Assembly: GCA_910579675.1 (NCBI GenBank)
Contig: CAJTUF010000009.1
Coordinates: forward strand, 1 to 64,000
Origin: an uncultured Muribaculaceae bacterium
GTDB taxonomy: Bacteria > Bacteroidota > Bacteroidia > Bacteroidales > Muribaculaceae
Length of the DNA stretch: 64,000 nt
Direction of reading: 5' to 3'
Positions 9,176 through 17,657 of the stretch are shown here, one piece after another (position 1 is the first letter of the stretch; each line of letters begins with the position of its first letter). Below the pieces are notes generated by a model, which saw only the letters and a list, made by a program, of their open reading frames with translations, was not told the origin of the DNA and did not search any database. Position numbers and translations under genes: made by a program.

Positions 9176-9183
9176 TATCTTTG
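9176..9183 (+). promoter_or_regulatory. Putative -7 box of the GH31 gene
   Basis: TATCTTTG 64 bases before the GH31 ATG. The -33 position lacks a TTG, so support is partial. Confidence 0.4.
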
Positions 9184-9246
9184 TGGTGCCTAAAGATTGC
9201 TTTAGACCTCACTTAAAAATCATTTCATCTATCATCCATTAATATC

Positions 9247-12200
9247 ATGAACCTAAATCCGATAAGGAGTCTCCGTATGGCCGGAGCCGCCTTAGTCATC
9301 GCCCTCGGAGGGGCTGCCGCCATGCCGGTCTTCGCCGCTCCGCTGCCGCTTCAGGCCCATACAGGCGTGACTGCCCGGTTGATCAATCCATCCACAGCCG
9401 AGGTGAGCCTCCCCAGCGGCCAGACCCTTACCGTCGACTTCTATGGCGACAACATTTTCCGCCTTTTCTGCGACCCCAAAGGTGGCATAGTGCGAAATCC
9501 CGAGGCCAATCCCCCCGCCGACATTCTCGTGCCCGGCGCCCGCCACTCCCTCTCGTCCCCCGTGGCCATTGGCAAAGATGGCAACGCTCTCACAGTGTCA
9601 TCGCCCGAGGTGAGCGTGCTCATCTCCCCCGAAGGTCTGATCAGCGTGCGCGACAAAGAGGGCAACATGATCGTGGAGCAGACCGAACCTCTGACATTTA
9701 CCGACGAATCCACCACTCTGGGCTTCAAAGAGGGCCCCGACGAATGGTATTATGGCGGTGGTGTGCAAAACGGACGCTTCAGCCATCGCGGACGCGCAAT
9801 TGAGATCGTCAACCAAAACTCATGGACCGACGGCGGAGTGTGCTCCCCCGCCCCGTTCTATTGGTCGACCGGAGGCTACGGAATCATGTTCCACACCTTC
9901 GCTCCCGGACGCTACGACTTCGGCGCAGCCAAGCCCGGCACCGTGGCCCTGTCCCACGCCACCCCCTATCTCGATATGTTTGTGATGGTGAGCCCAACCC
10001 CCGTAGGCCTCCTCAACGACTTCTACCAGCTTACCGGCAACCCCGTGCTGCTCCCAAAATTCGGATTCTACCAAGGCCACCTCAACGCCTACAACCGCGA
10101 CTACTGGACCCCCGACACCACCGGCACGGGCCGTGGCGTGGTGTTTGAAGACGGCATCCGCTACCGCGAGAGCCAGAAAGACAACGGCGGCATACGCGAG
10201 AGCCTCAACGGCGAGCTACCGGGCAACTACCAGTTCTCGGCCCGCGCCGTAGTCGACCGCTATGCCAATGCCGACATGCCTCTCGGATGGGTGCTCCCCA
10301 ACGACGGCTACGGTGCCGGCTACGGACAGACCGGATCGCTTGAAGGCAACGTAGAGAATCTGCGCCAGTTTGGCGACTATGCCCGCTCAAAAGGTGTCGA
10401 GATAGGCCTCTGGACACAAAGCGACCTTCACCCCAAAGAGGGCATCGAGCCACTCCTTCAGCGCGATATTGTGCGCGAGGTGCGCGACGCAGGTGTGCGT
10501 GTGCTCAAGACCGATGTGGCATGGGTGGGCTATGGCTACTCATTTGGCCTCAACGGTGTGGCCGACGTGGGTGAGATCATGCCCTACTACGGCTCCGACG
10601 CCCGCCCCTTCATCATCTCGCTCGACGGATGGGCCGGCACCCAGCGGTATGCCGGAATATGGAGCGGCGACCAGACCGGTGGCGAATGGGAATACATCCG
10701 GTTCCACATCCCCACTTATATCGGCTCGGGTCTTGCCGGCAACCCCAACATATCTTCCGACATGGACGGTATCTTCGGCGGAAAGCAGCCGGTGATCAAC
10801 ACCCGCGACTTCCAGTGGAAAACCTTCAGCCCCATGCAGCTCAACATGGACGGTTGGGGCGCCAACGAGAAGTATCCCCAGGCAATGGGCGAGCCCTACA
10901 CCTCGATCAACCGCCACTACCTCAAGCTCAAGAGCGAGCTCATGCCCTATGCCTACACCTACGCCCGCGAAGCCGTCGACGGCAAGCCGCTCATCAGAGC
11001 AATGTTTGTCGACTATCCCAACCCCTACACCTACTCGGCATCGACCCGCTACCAGTTCCTCTACGGCCCCGACTTCCTCGTGGCTCCTATCTATCAGGCC
11101 ACTGCCTCCGATGCTGAGGGCAACGATATACGCAATGGCATCTATCTGCCCGAGGGTGTGTGGATCGACTATTTCAATGGCGACACCTACGAGGGCGGAC
11201 GCGTGATCAACAACTATCCAGCCCCGGTGTGGAAGCTCCCGGTATTCGTGCGGCAGGGCGCGATCATACCCATGGTCAATCCCAACAACAATGTGAGCGG
11301 CATCGACCGAAGCAACCGCATCTACGAACTCTATCCCGCTCCCGGCCTCTCTGAAATGACCGAATACGACGACGACGGCACCACCGAGGCCTACCGTCGC
11401 GGCGAGTCGGCAACCACCTCCGTGGCCATGAACCTCACTCCCAAGGGCGACCTCACCATATCCATTCTCCCCACCGAGGGCCGCTTCAACGGATTTGTGG
11501 CCGACAAGAGCACCACCCTGCTCATCAACGCCACTGCCGCGCCCAAGAGTGTGGCTGCCACCGTCGGTGGGCGCCGCGTGAAACTCACCAAGGCCGCTTC
11601 GCTTGCCGAATTTGAGGCCGGCACCGACTGCTACTTCTACAATGAGGCTCCGGAGCTCAACCGGTTTGCAACCCCCGGAAGCTCATTTGCCGACGTGAAG
11701 ATCACCAAAAATCCGCAGATACAGGTCAAAATCGCCACCACCGACATTGCCGCCAATGCAATCGACGTGAAAGTGACCGGCTACCGCTACGATGTGACCA
11801 ATCATCTGCTGGCACGTCATGGCGCCCTCGCTGCCCCCGCAGCCGGCGAGTCCACCGTGAAGCCCTACTCCATCACCCCGCGCTGGAAGCCGGTCGACGG
11901 CGCCGACTACTATGAAGTCGACTTCAACGGCACCCTCTACTCCACCATCGCCGCCGACAGCCTCTTTATCGAGGATCTCGCTCCCGAGACCGACTACACT
12001 TTCAATGTACGAGCTGTCAATGCCGATGGCACATCACCCTGGACTCCGCTGGCCATACGCACCCTCGACAATCCTCTCGAACATGCCATCCGAGGCATCC
12101 GAGGCCGCTCCTCGGCCCAGGATCAGGCCGGATTTGAGATGTGGCACCTCTTTGACTTTGCCGAGAGTGGCGACGTCTACCACTCGAAATACGGTGCCAA

Positions 12201-13098
12201 GGCTGTGCCCTGCTCCATGACCATAGATCTGGTGAGCGTCAACAATCTCGACCGCATGGAATATCTGCCCCGACTCGACGGCGGCAACGGCACCATCATC
12301 GCCGGCACCGTGCAGACCTCGATGGACGGCAACAACTGGAGTGAGCCCGTGGCATTTGAATGGAAGCGCAACGGATCAGTCAAGACCTTCGGCTTCGACT
12401 CCCATCCCGACGCCCGCTACATACGCATCAATGTCGACAAAGCAGCCGGCAACTATGTGAGTGGCCGTGAGCTCTATGTGTTCCGTACCCCCGGCTCCGA
12501 GTTCTACTATCAAGGCGATATCAACAAGGATGGCAAGATCGACGACAACGATTTCACCTCCTACATGAACTATACCGGCCTGCGCCGTGGCGACAGCGAC
12601 TTCGACTATGTTTCGGCCGGTGATGTCAACTCCAACGGACTCATCGACGCCTACGACATTTCGCTCGTGGCCACAGAGCTCGATGGCGGTATGCAGATTC
12701 CCGACACTGTGGTGGCCGCTCCTGCCGGACAGCTCGACTTCGCCCTCTCCTCGCGCAAGGCCGTCAACGCCGGCGATGTGGTCACAGTCACCGTCTCCGG
12801 CAAGGATCTCGCATCTATCAACGCCCTTTCGTTTGCCCTCCCCTACAACGCTGCCGAATGGGAATTTGCCGGCATCGACGCCTCGGGCATGAAGGAGATG
12901 ACCAATCTCACCTACGACCGCCTGCACACCTCGGGCGACAAGGTGCTCTATCCCACCTTCGTCAACCGCGGCACCAAGCCCCTTCTCTCCGGCTCCGAGA
13001 CCCTTATGACCATCACCTTCAAGGCCCGCAAGCGCGCCACATTCAAGCTCGACCCCTCGTCGGTGATCCTCGTAGGACCCGACGGCCGCACCATCTGA
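9247..13098 (+). CDS. Secreted multidomain GH31 glycosidase with dockerin-like and cohesin-like tail
   Basis: 1283 residues with a signal peptide (residues 1-31, AMPVFAAP). GH31 core about 40-760: nucleophile Asp423 in KTDVAWVG and acid/base Asp475 in WSGDQTGG. Tail: Fn3 about 865-938, F5/8C (discoidin-like) about 945-1080, a dockerin-like pair of calcium loops (DINKDGKIDDNDF 1090-1102 and DVNSNGLIDAYD 1125-1136), and a cohesin-like domain about 1160-1283 (NAGDVVTVTVSGKDLASINA). Known GH31 activities are alpha-glucosidase, alpha-xylosidase, alpha-galactosidase and alpha-N-acetylgalactosaminidase; the AWVGYGYSFGLNG surrounding of the nucleophile and the CBM-rich layout remind me of the gut GH31 alpha-GalNAcases, an inference only. 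Monocistronic, closed by a strong terminator. Confidence 0.93.
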   Translation: MNLNPIRSLRMAGAALVIALGGAAAMPVFAAPLPLQAHTGVTARLINPSTAEVSLPSGQTLTVDFYGDNIFRLFCDPKGGIVRNPEANPPADILVPGARHSLSSPVAIGKDGNALTVSSPEVSVLISPEGLISVRDKEGNMIVEQTEPLTFTDESTTLGFKEGPDEWYYGGGVQNGRFSHRGRAIEIVNQNSWTDGGVCSPAPFYWSTGGYGIMFHTFAPGRYDFGAAKPGTVALSHATPYLDMFVMVSPTPVGLLNDFYQLTGNPVLLPKFGFYQGHLNAYNRDYWTPDTTGTGRGVVFEDGIRYRESQKDNGGIRESLNGELPGNYQFSARAVVDRYANADMPLGWVLPNDGYGAGYGQTGSLEGNVENLRQFGDYARSKGVEIGLWTQSDLHPKEGIEPLLQRDIVREVRDAGVRVLKTDVAWVGYGYSFGLNGVADVGEIMPYYGSDARPFIISLDGWAGTQRYAGIWSGDQTGGEWEYIRFHIPTYIGSGLAGNPNISSDMDGIFGGKQPVINTRDFQWKTFSPMQLNMDGWGANEKYPQAMGEPYTSINRHYLKLKSELMPYAYTYAREAVDGKPLIRAMFVDYPNPYTYSASTRYQFLYGPDFLVAPIYQATASDAEGNDIRNGIYLPEGVWIDYFNGDTYEGGRVINNYPAPVWKLPVFVRQGAIIPMVNPNNNVSGIDRSNRIYELYPAPGLSEMTEYDDDGTTEAYRRGESATTSVAMNLTPKGDLTISILPTEGRFNGFVADKSTTLLINATAAPKSVAATVGGRRVKLTKAASLAEFEAGTDCYFYNEAPELNRFATPGSSFADVKITKNPQIQVKIATTDIAANAIDVKVTGYRYDVTNHLLARHGALAAPAAGESTVKPYSITPRWKPVDGADYYEVDFNGTLYSTIAADSLFIEDLAPETDYTFNVRAVNADGTSPWTPLAIRTLDNPLEHAIRGIRGRSSAQDQAGFEMWHLFDFAESGDVYHSKYGAKAVPCSMTIDLVSVNNLDRMEYLPRLDGGNGTIIAGTVQTSMDGNNWSEPVAFEWKRNGSVKTFGFDSHPDARYIRINVDKAAGNYVSGRELYVFRTPGSEFYYQGDINKDGKIDDNDFTSYMNYTGLRRGDSDFDYVSAGDVNSNGLIDAYDISLVATELDGGMQIPDTVVAAPAGQLDFALSSRKAVNAGDVVTVTVSGKDLASINALSFALPYNAAEWEFAGIDASGMKEMTNLTYDRLHTSGDKVLYPTFVNRGTKPLLSGSETLMTITFKARKRATFKLDPSSVILVGPDGRTI

Positions 13099-13141
13099 TC
13101 CATCAGCGGAGCTGATCCGCACCACATGGATTTACCCCTGT

Positions 13142-13187
13142 AGAGAGTCAGCTCCCGGCATCGCGCCGGGAGCTGACTCTCTGTTTT
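13142..13187 (+). terminator. Terminator of the GH31 gene
   Basis: A perfect 18-base-pair stem (13142-13159 with 13165-13182) with a 5-base loop is followed by GTTTTAT, 44 bases after the GH31 stop. Confidence 0.85.
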
Positions 13188-13352
13188 ATGTGCTGACACC
13201 CCCTTTGGCGTTATTGCATGGCATTGCTCGATAGCCGCTAAGCCGGATAATTTGATCAGCCATGTATGGATGCTTCCCGGAACATACGCCACTGAGACGA
13301 GGAGGCGCGATAGCCGCCACAGCCCGGGGATATGTGCGCTTTTCTTTGGATT

Positions 13353-13535
13353 GCTCAGCGTCAGCCGAGCACCTTCGGCGGCAATGGCGTCGCGCTGGGG
13401 TGCTCGGCTGACGCTGAGCTTTACGTCTTCGCCCATTCGACCCCACTCTGCGGCGGCTACGCGCGCCTTTGAGTGGGGCTAACCTCAAGGAACGCCCCCA
13501 AGGGGGCTCCGGGCGCTACGCGCCTGATGGGCATC
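13353..13535. repeat. Structured dispersed repeat, copy A
   Basis: Intergenic element with a 21-base perfect inverted repeat (13353-13373 and 13399-13419, core GCTCAGCGTCAGCCGAGC), then a second stem CCCCACTC/GAGTGGGG (13441-13448, 13471-13478) whose loop contains GCGGCGGCTACGCGCGC, then a GC-rich hairpin (GCCCCC/GGGGGC, about 13494-13507) and CGCTACGCGCCTGATGGGCA. The same parts occur in inverted orientation at 58.8-59.7 kb (copies B and C). The neighbouring bases 13190-13350 and 13536-13645 show no gene. Confidence 0.8.
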
Positions 13536-13647
13536 ACCCCTCTGCTCCCTTTGGACGGCCCTCCCGGCGACGAGGAGCGTGCGTAGCCGCTCCTTTCTTC
13601 CTCACCGGCTCGCAAGACATAGCCGACTATATCATCGCCCGTCGCGC

Positions 13648-13678
13648 TTGCCCGGGTGGATGAAAACAGCTAATTTTG
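13648..13678 (+). promoter_or_regulatory. Promoter of the DUF486 gene
   Basis: TTG (13648-13650), exactly 20 bases, TAATTTTG (13671-13678). It overlaps an upstream alternative start codon at 13676, which argues for the ATG at 13742. Confidence 0.75.
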
Positions 13679-13741
13679 CAGTCGCAAAAAAAAAACGCTT
13701 TTTCCTTTCATCTTCATTATCATTCAATCTGTGTGTCATCT

Positions 13742-14131
13742 ATGATAAGCCCAATGATAGCAACGGTGGTGCTTCTCGTGATAAGCAACATCTTCATGAC
13801 TCTCGCCTGGTATGGCCACCTGAAGCTCCAGAGCGCCGGGGTGGGGTCGTCGTGGCCTCTCTATGTAGTGATCCTGATGTCGTGGGGCATAGCCCTGCTC
13901 GAATACTGCTTTCAGGTGCCGGCCAACCGCATGGGCTTCGAGGGCAACGGAGGCCCCTACTCGCTCATGCAGCTCAAGGTGATGCAGGAGGTGATCACCC
14001 TTGTGGTATTCATCATCTTCAGCATGATTGCCTTCGACTCATTCCATCTGCGCTGGAACCATCTCGTGGCGGCGGCGCTCATGATTGCGGCTGTATATTT
14101 CGTGTTTCTTCCCGAAAGCAAGGCCGCCTGA
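13742..14131 (+). CDS. DUF486 (DMT superfamily) small membrane protein
   Basis: 129 residues with four hydrophobic segments: MIATVVLLVISNIFMTLAW, WPLYVVILMSWGIALLEYCF, VITLVVFIIFSMIAFDSF and HLVAAALMIAAVYFVFL. The conserved QVPANRMGFEGNGGPYSLMQLKVMQE stretch (here near residues 60-85) identifies the DUF486 family, which is grouped with EamA/SMR-like drug-metabolite transporters. Function is not known. The ATG at 13742 is chosen because the promoter's -7 box covers the start of the longer open frame. Confidence 0.85.
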   Translation: MISPMIATVVLLVISNIFMTLAWYGHLKLQSAGVGSSWPLYVVILMSWGIALLEYCFQVPANRMGFEGNGGPYSLMQLKVMQEVITLVVFIIFSMIAFDSFHLRWNHLVAAALMIAAVYFVFLPESKAA

Positions 14132-14172
14132 GCCCCGATCGCGTTCAAAATCTCGTTTTTTGGCGTCAATTC

Positions 14173-14203
14173 TTGGCGGATTGACGGAAAATGCCTACTT
14201 TTG
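14173..14203 (+). promoter_or_regulatory. Promoter of the aromatic amino acid operon
   Basis: TTG (14173-14175), 20 bases, TACTTTTG (14196-14203). The transcript would start near 14210, leaving a 295-base leader before pheA that contains the leader peptide and terminator described next. Confidence 0.75.
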
Positions 14204-14267
14204 CCAAGAGATTTAACAGAGCGGCACACTGCCCTCCGACTTTTCAATCTCTGACAGCTATTATCCG

Positions 14268-14357
14268 ATGACTCGATTTTATGCATATTATTTTTGCTCC
14301 GAAGTGTTTTTCTACTACGTGGAAAAGGGCATCGGCAACAGACATGTGCAGAAATGA
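14268..14357 (+). CDS. Phe/Tyr-rich leader peptide of the aromatic operon
   Basis: A 29-codon frame with ATG start and TGA stop. It begins MTRFYAYYFC and continues EVFFYYVEKG; 4 Phe and 5 Tyr codons lie among the first 17, including TTT TTC TAC TAC at 14307-14318. It starts about 58 bases after the predicted transcription start, and is followed 65 bases later by an intrinsic terminator in front of pheA. This is the layout of ribosome-mediated attenuators such as pheL. Scarcity of charged tRNA-Phe or tRNA-Tyr would stall the ribosome and favour the alternative fold. Too short for routine gene finders. Confidence 0.75.
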   Translation: MTRFYAYYFCSEVFFYYVEKGIGNRHVQK

Positions 14358-14458
14358 CAGTCGGTATAAAATACTGCTACCACGGTAACCGCTGAACTTC
14401 TCTCCCAGTCAACACCCGCTGCCCGGCCTCATCACCATGAAGTCGGGACATTTTTTTT
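14327..14458 (+). promoter_or_regulatory. Attenuator: terminator and alternative antiterminator pairing
   Basis: Terminator: stem CCCGGC-C-TCAT (14422-14432) with ATGA-A-GTCGGG (14437-14447), one internal mismatch, loop CACC, then a run of eight T (14451-14458). Alternative pairing: GGGCATCGG (14327-14335, within the last third of the leader peptide gene) can pair with CCGCTGCCC (14416-14424) with a single mismatch, taking away the 5' CCC of the terminator stem. pheA starts 46 bases after the T-run. Confidence 0.65.
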
Positions 14459-14504
14459 AGCACCGATCATTAACATCCCCCTCTAAACACCCGTCACCAA
14501 AAAA

Positions 14505-15356
14505 ATGAGCCTGAGAGTAACGATACAAGGAGTGGCCGGCTGCTTCCACGATGCCGCCGCACGCGCCTATTTCGGCACCGACGAAATCGACACCGTGGAG
14601 TGCGAATCATTTCCCGTGATGATGGACACCCTTGAGGCCGACGCCTCACTGCTGGGCATCATGGCAATTGAAAACACCATTGCCGGAGCGCTGCTCCAGA
14701 ATCATGAACTGCTGCGCCGGTCGTCGCACACAATCGTGGGCGAGACCAAAATGCGCATCTCCCATGTGCTCTGCGCCCTACCGGGACTCTCGCTGGCCGA
14801 CCTCACCGAGGTGGGCTCCCACCCTATGGCGCTGATGCAGTGTGAGCAATATCTGCGCCACCATCCCCACCTCAAGCTCACCGAGATGTTTGACACCGCC
14901 GGCACCGCAAGCCTCATTGCCCGGGGCCTCACCGACAGCCACATGGGTGCGGTGTGTGGCGAGTATGCCGCCAATCTCTACGGCCTCGAGATACTTGAGA
15001 AAGGCATCGAGACAAACAAGCGCAACTTCACCCGCTTCCTGATCCTCGCCGATCCGCTGGCTGCCGACTCCCTCCGTCCGCGACCCGAAGATTGCGACAA
15101 AGCCTCGATAGTGTTCACGCTCCCCCACACCAACGGTGCCCTGTCAAAGGTGCTCACCATATTCTCGTTCTACGATATAAACCTCACCAAGATACAGTCG
15201 ATGCCAATCATAGGCCGCGAATGGGAATATCGCTTCTATGCCGATCTCACATTCGACTCGATGGTGCGCTACCGTCAGGCCATTGATGCCGTCCGTCCTC
15301 TCATCAACGACTTCCGCTCGCTCGGCGAGTACAAATCCTGTTGCAATGAAATCTGA
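14505..15356 (+). CDS. pheA: Prephenate dehydratase with ACT domain
   Basis: 283 residues. Converts prephenate to phenylpyruvate. The catalytic domain covers about 4-185, with IAIENTIAG-like MAIENTIAGALLQN (53-66) and the catalytic NFTRF motif (Thr176). A C-terminal ACT domain (about 200-278, GALSKVL at 211-217) usually binds Phe for feedback inhibition; the usual ESRP signature is altered here to QSMP (231-234), so Phe binding may differ. There is no chorismate mutase domain: that activity sits on the DAHP synthase two genes downstream. First gene of the operon, behind the Phe/Tyr attenuator. Confidence 0.95.
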   Translation: MSLRVTIQGVAGCFHDAAARAYFGTDEIDTVECESFPVMMDTLEADASLLGIMAIENTIAGALLQNHELLRRSSHTIVGETKMRISHVLCALPGLSLADLTEVGSHPMALMQCEQYLRHHPHLKLTEMFDTAGTASLIARGLTDSHMGAVCGEYAANLYGLEILEKGIETNKRNFTRFLILADPLAADSLRPRPEDCDKASIVFTLPHTNGALSKVLTIFSFYDINLTKIQSMPIIGREWEYRFYADLTFDSMVRYRQAIDAVRPLINDFRSLGEYKSCCNEI

Positions 15357-16536
15357 TCCGATAGTGCCTGCCCGACGTGTGGCAAGCGTAAAAGAATATT
15401 ACTTCTCGCGCAAGCTCCGCGAGGTGGCCGCCCTCAACGCCGAGGGCAAAGACATCATTTCGCTCGGCATAGGAGGCCCCGACCGCATGCCCGATCAGGC
15501 GGTGGTCGATGCTCTCTCCGCCGACGCCTCCCGCCCCGACTCCCACTCCTACCAGCCATATGTGGGCATAGCGCCCCTCCGCCGTGCGTTTGCCGACTGG
15601 TATAGCCGCGTGTATGGCGTGGAGCTCGATCCCGACAAGGAGATCCAGCCCCTCATAGGCTCGAAGGAGGGCATACTCCACATCTCGCTCGCGTTTCTCA
15701 ATCCGGGCGACGCGGTGCTCGTGCCCGATCCCGGCTACCCCACCTACACCTCTGTGAGCCGTCTGGCCGAGGCCGAGGTGATACCCTATTCACTGACAGC
15801 CGACTCCGGTTGGATGCCCGACTTCGAGGCTCTGGAGCAGATGCCTCTCGAGCGTGTTAAGCTCATGTGGGTCAACTATCCGCATATGCCCACCGGCACA
15901 CCCGCCACGCTGGAACTGTTCCGACGCCTGATCGACTTCGGCCATCGCCATGGCATAGTGATCGCCCACGACAATCCCTACAGCTTCATTCTCAACGACA
16001 CCCCGCTCAGCATCCTGCAGGTGGAGGGCGCCAAGGATATTGCCATCGAGATGAACTCCCTCTCAAAGAGCCACAACATGGCCGGATGGCGCATGGGCAT
16101 GCTTGCCTCCAATCCGCAGTTTGTGGAATGGGTGCTGAAGGTCAAGAGCAATATCGACTCAGGCCAGTTCCGCCCCCTGCAGAAAGCCGCCGTCGAAGCC
16201 CTCGCGTTAGGTCCACAATGGTTTGCCGAACTCAACAGCGTCTATGCATCGCGCCGCAAGGTGGCCGAAAAGATCATGGATGCTCTCGGATGCTCCTTCG
16301 ACCCGGCCCAGAAGGGCCTCTTTCTGTGGGGCCGCATCCCCGACAGCGCCGATAGCAGCGAGGCGCTGGCCGACGCAGTGCTCTACGGAGCAAGGGTGTT
16401 CATAACCCCCGGATTCATATTCGGAGCCAACGGCGAGCGATACATACGTATAAGCCTGTGTGCCACAGAAGAGAACATGCGTCGGGCCCTCGATCGCATA
16501 AAAGTCTGGAAGCAAGGCGCCGAAAAAATAAGTTAA
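15346..16536 (+). CDS. PLP-dependent aminotransferase, class I/II (aromatic or prephenate)
   Basis: 396 residues from the ATG at 15346, which overlaps the end of pheA by 11 bases; the frame is open further upstream but inside pheA. Fold type I aminotransferase: NYPHMPTG near 177 (usual NPTG region), DNPYSF (209-214), and the PLP lysine K241 in SLSKSHNMAGWRMG, plus RISL near the C-terminus. The position between prephenate dehydratase and tyrA suggests that it transaminates phenylpyruvate and 4-hydroxyphenylpyruvate, or prephenate. It resembles LL-diaminopimelate aminotransferase/AspC-like enzymes, so a wider substrate range is possible. Confidence 0.9.
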   Translation: MKSDPIVPARRVASVKEYYFSRKLREVAALNAEGKDIISLGIGGPDRMPDQAVVDALSADASRPDSHSYQPYVGIAPLRRAFADWYSRVYGVELDPDKEIQPLIGSKEGILHISLAFLNPGDAVLVPDPGYPTYTSVSRLAEAEVIPYSLTADSGWMPDFEALEQMPLERVKLMWVNYPHMPTGTPATLELFRRLIDFGHRHGIVIAHDNPYSFILNDTPLSILQVEGAKDIAIEMNSLSKSHNMAGWRMGMLASNPQFVEWVLKVKSNIDSGQFRPLQKAAVEALALGPQWFAELNSVYASRRKVAEKIMDALGCSFDPAQKGLFLWGRIPDSADSSEALADAVLYGARVFITPGFIFGANGERYIRISLCATEENMRRALDRIKVWKQGAEKIS

Positions 16537-16577
16537 CCCGCATTATCAACCGACTACACATACATTTATATATCAAA

Positions 16578-17657
16578 ATGGAAGATCTAAAGCCCATAGC
16601 CTTTGAAGGCATCGACACATCACGACCTCTGATCATTGCCGGTCCATGCAGCGCCGAAACCGAAGAACAGGTGCTCTGCACCGCCCGCGAACTGGCCGCC
16701 AACGGAATCAGAATATTCCGCGCCGGCATATGGAAGCCGCGCACCAAGCCGGGTGGTTTTGAAGGCGTCGGCGCCCCCGGCCTCGAATGGCTCCGCACCG
16801 TAAAGCAGGAGACCGGTATGTACACCTCGACCGAAGTGGCCACCCGCCAGCATGTGGAGCAGGCCCTCGAAGCCGGTGTGGATATGCTCTGGATAGGCGC
16901 CCGCACTTCGGCCAACCCCTTTGCCATGCAGGAGATTGCCGACACTCTCGCAGGAGCCGGTGCCGACATCCCCGTGTTGGTCAAAAATCCTGTCAACCCC
17001 GACCTTGAGCTCTGGATAGGAGCGCTCCAGCGCATCTACAACGCAGGCATCCACCGCCTTGGTGCAATCCATCGCGGCTTCTCGACCTACGGCAAGCATC
17101 TCTACCGCAATATGCCCCAGTGGCACATACCCATCGAGCTGCGTCTGCGCTACCCGTCGCTCCCCATTATCTGCGATCCATCCCACATCGGCGGCAAGCG
17201 CGAGCTCATAGCTCCCCTCGCTCAGCAGGCCATGGACATGGGCTTCAACGGACTTATCATCGAGAGCCACTGCAACCCCGACCAAGCCTGGAGCGACGCC
17301 GCCCAGCAGCTCACCCCCGAGATACTCAACTTCATCCTCAACACCCTCGTGGTGCGCGACTCCCGCCAGTCGACCGAAAACCTCACCCTCCTGCGACAGC
17401 AGATCGACCAGATCGACAATGAGCTGCTCGAAGTGCTCGCCAAGCGTATGCGCGTGAGCCGCGAGATAGGCCAGTACAAGAAGGAGCACCGCATGCCCGT
17501 GGTGCAGGCCAACCGCTACAACGATGTGATCCGCACCCGACTCAAGATCGGCACCGACATGGAGATGGGTAGCGAATTTCTGAAGACGGTGCTCCTCGCC
17601 ATCCATGAGGAGAGCGTGCGCCAGCAGATCGAAGTACTCAACGACCGCACACGATGA
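16578..17657 (+). CDS. aroF: Bifunctional DAHP synthase / chorismate mutase
   Basis: 359 residues from ATG 16578; upstream codons in frame lie in the previous gene. N-terminal type I-beta (KDO8P synthase-like) DAHP synthase about 10-255: IIAGPCSAET, RAGIWKPRTKPGGFEG, IWIGARTSANPF-like WIGARTSANP, IHRGFSTY, ICDPSHIGGKRELI. C-terminal AroQ-type chorismate mutase about 268-355: LRQQIDQIDNELLEVLAKRM and SREIGQYKKEH. It therefore supplies both the first step of the shikimate pathway and the chorismate-to-prephenate step for its neighbours pheA and tyrA; the fused mutase usually acts as sensor for prephenate. The gene symbol is by function only. Confidence 0.95.
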   Translation: MEDLKPIAFEGIDTSRPLIIAGPCSAETEEQVLCTARELAANGIRIFRAGIWKPRTKPGGFEGVGAPGLEWLRTVKQETGMYTSTEVATRQHVEQALEAGVDMLWIGARTSANPFAMQEIADTLAGAGADIPVLVKNPVNPDLELWIGALQRIYNAGIHRLGAIHRGFSTYGKHLYRNMPQWHIPIELRLRYPSLPIICDPSHIGGKRELIAPLAQQAMDMGFNGLIIESHCNPDQAWSDAAQQLTPEILNFILNTLVVRDSRQSTENLTLLRQQIDQIDNELLEVLAKRMRVSREIGQYKKEHRMPVVQANRYNDVIRTRLKIGTDMEMGSEFLKTVLLAIHEESVRQQIEVLNDRTR

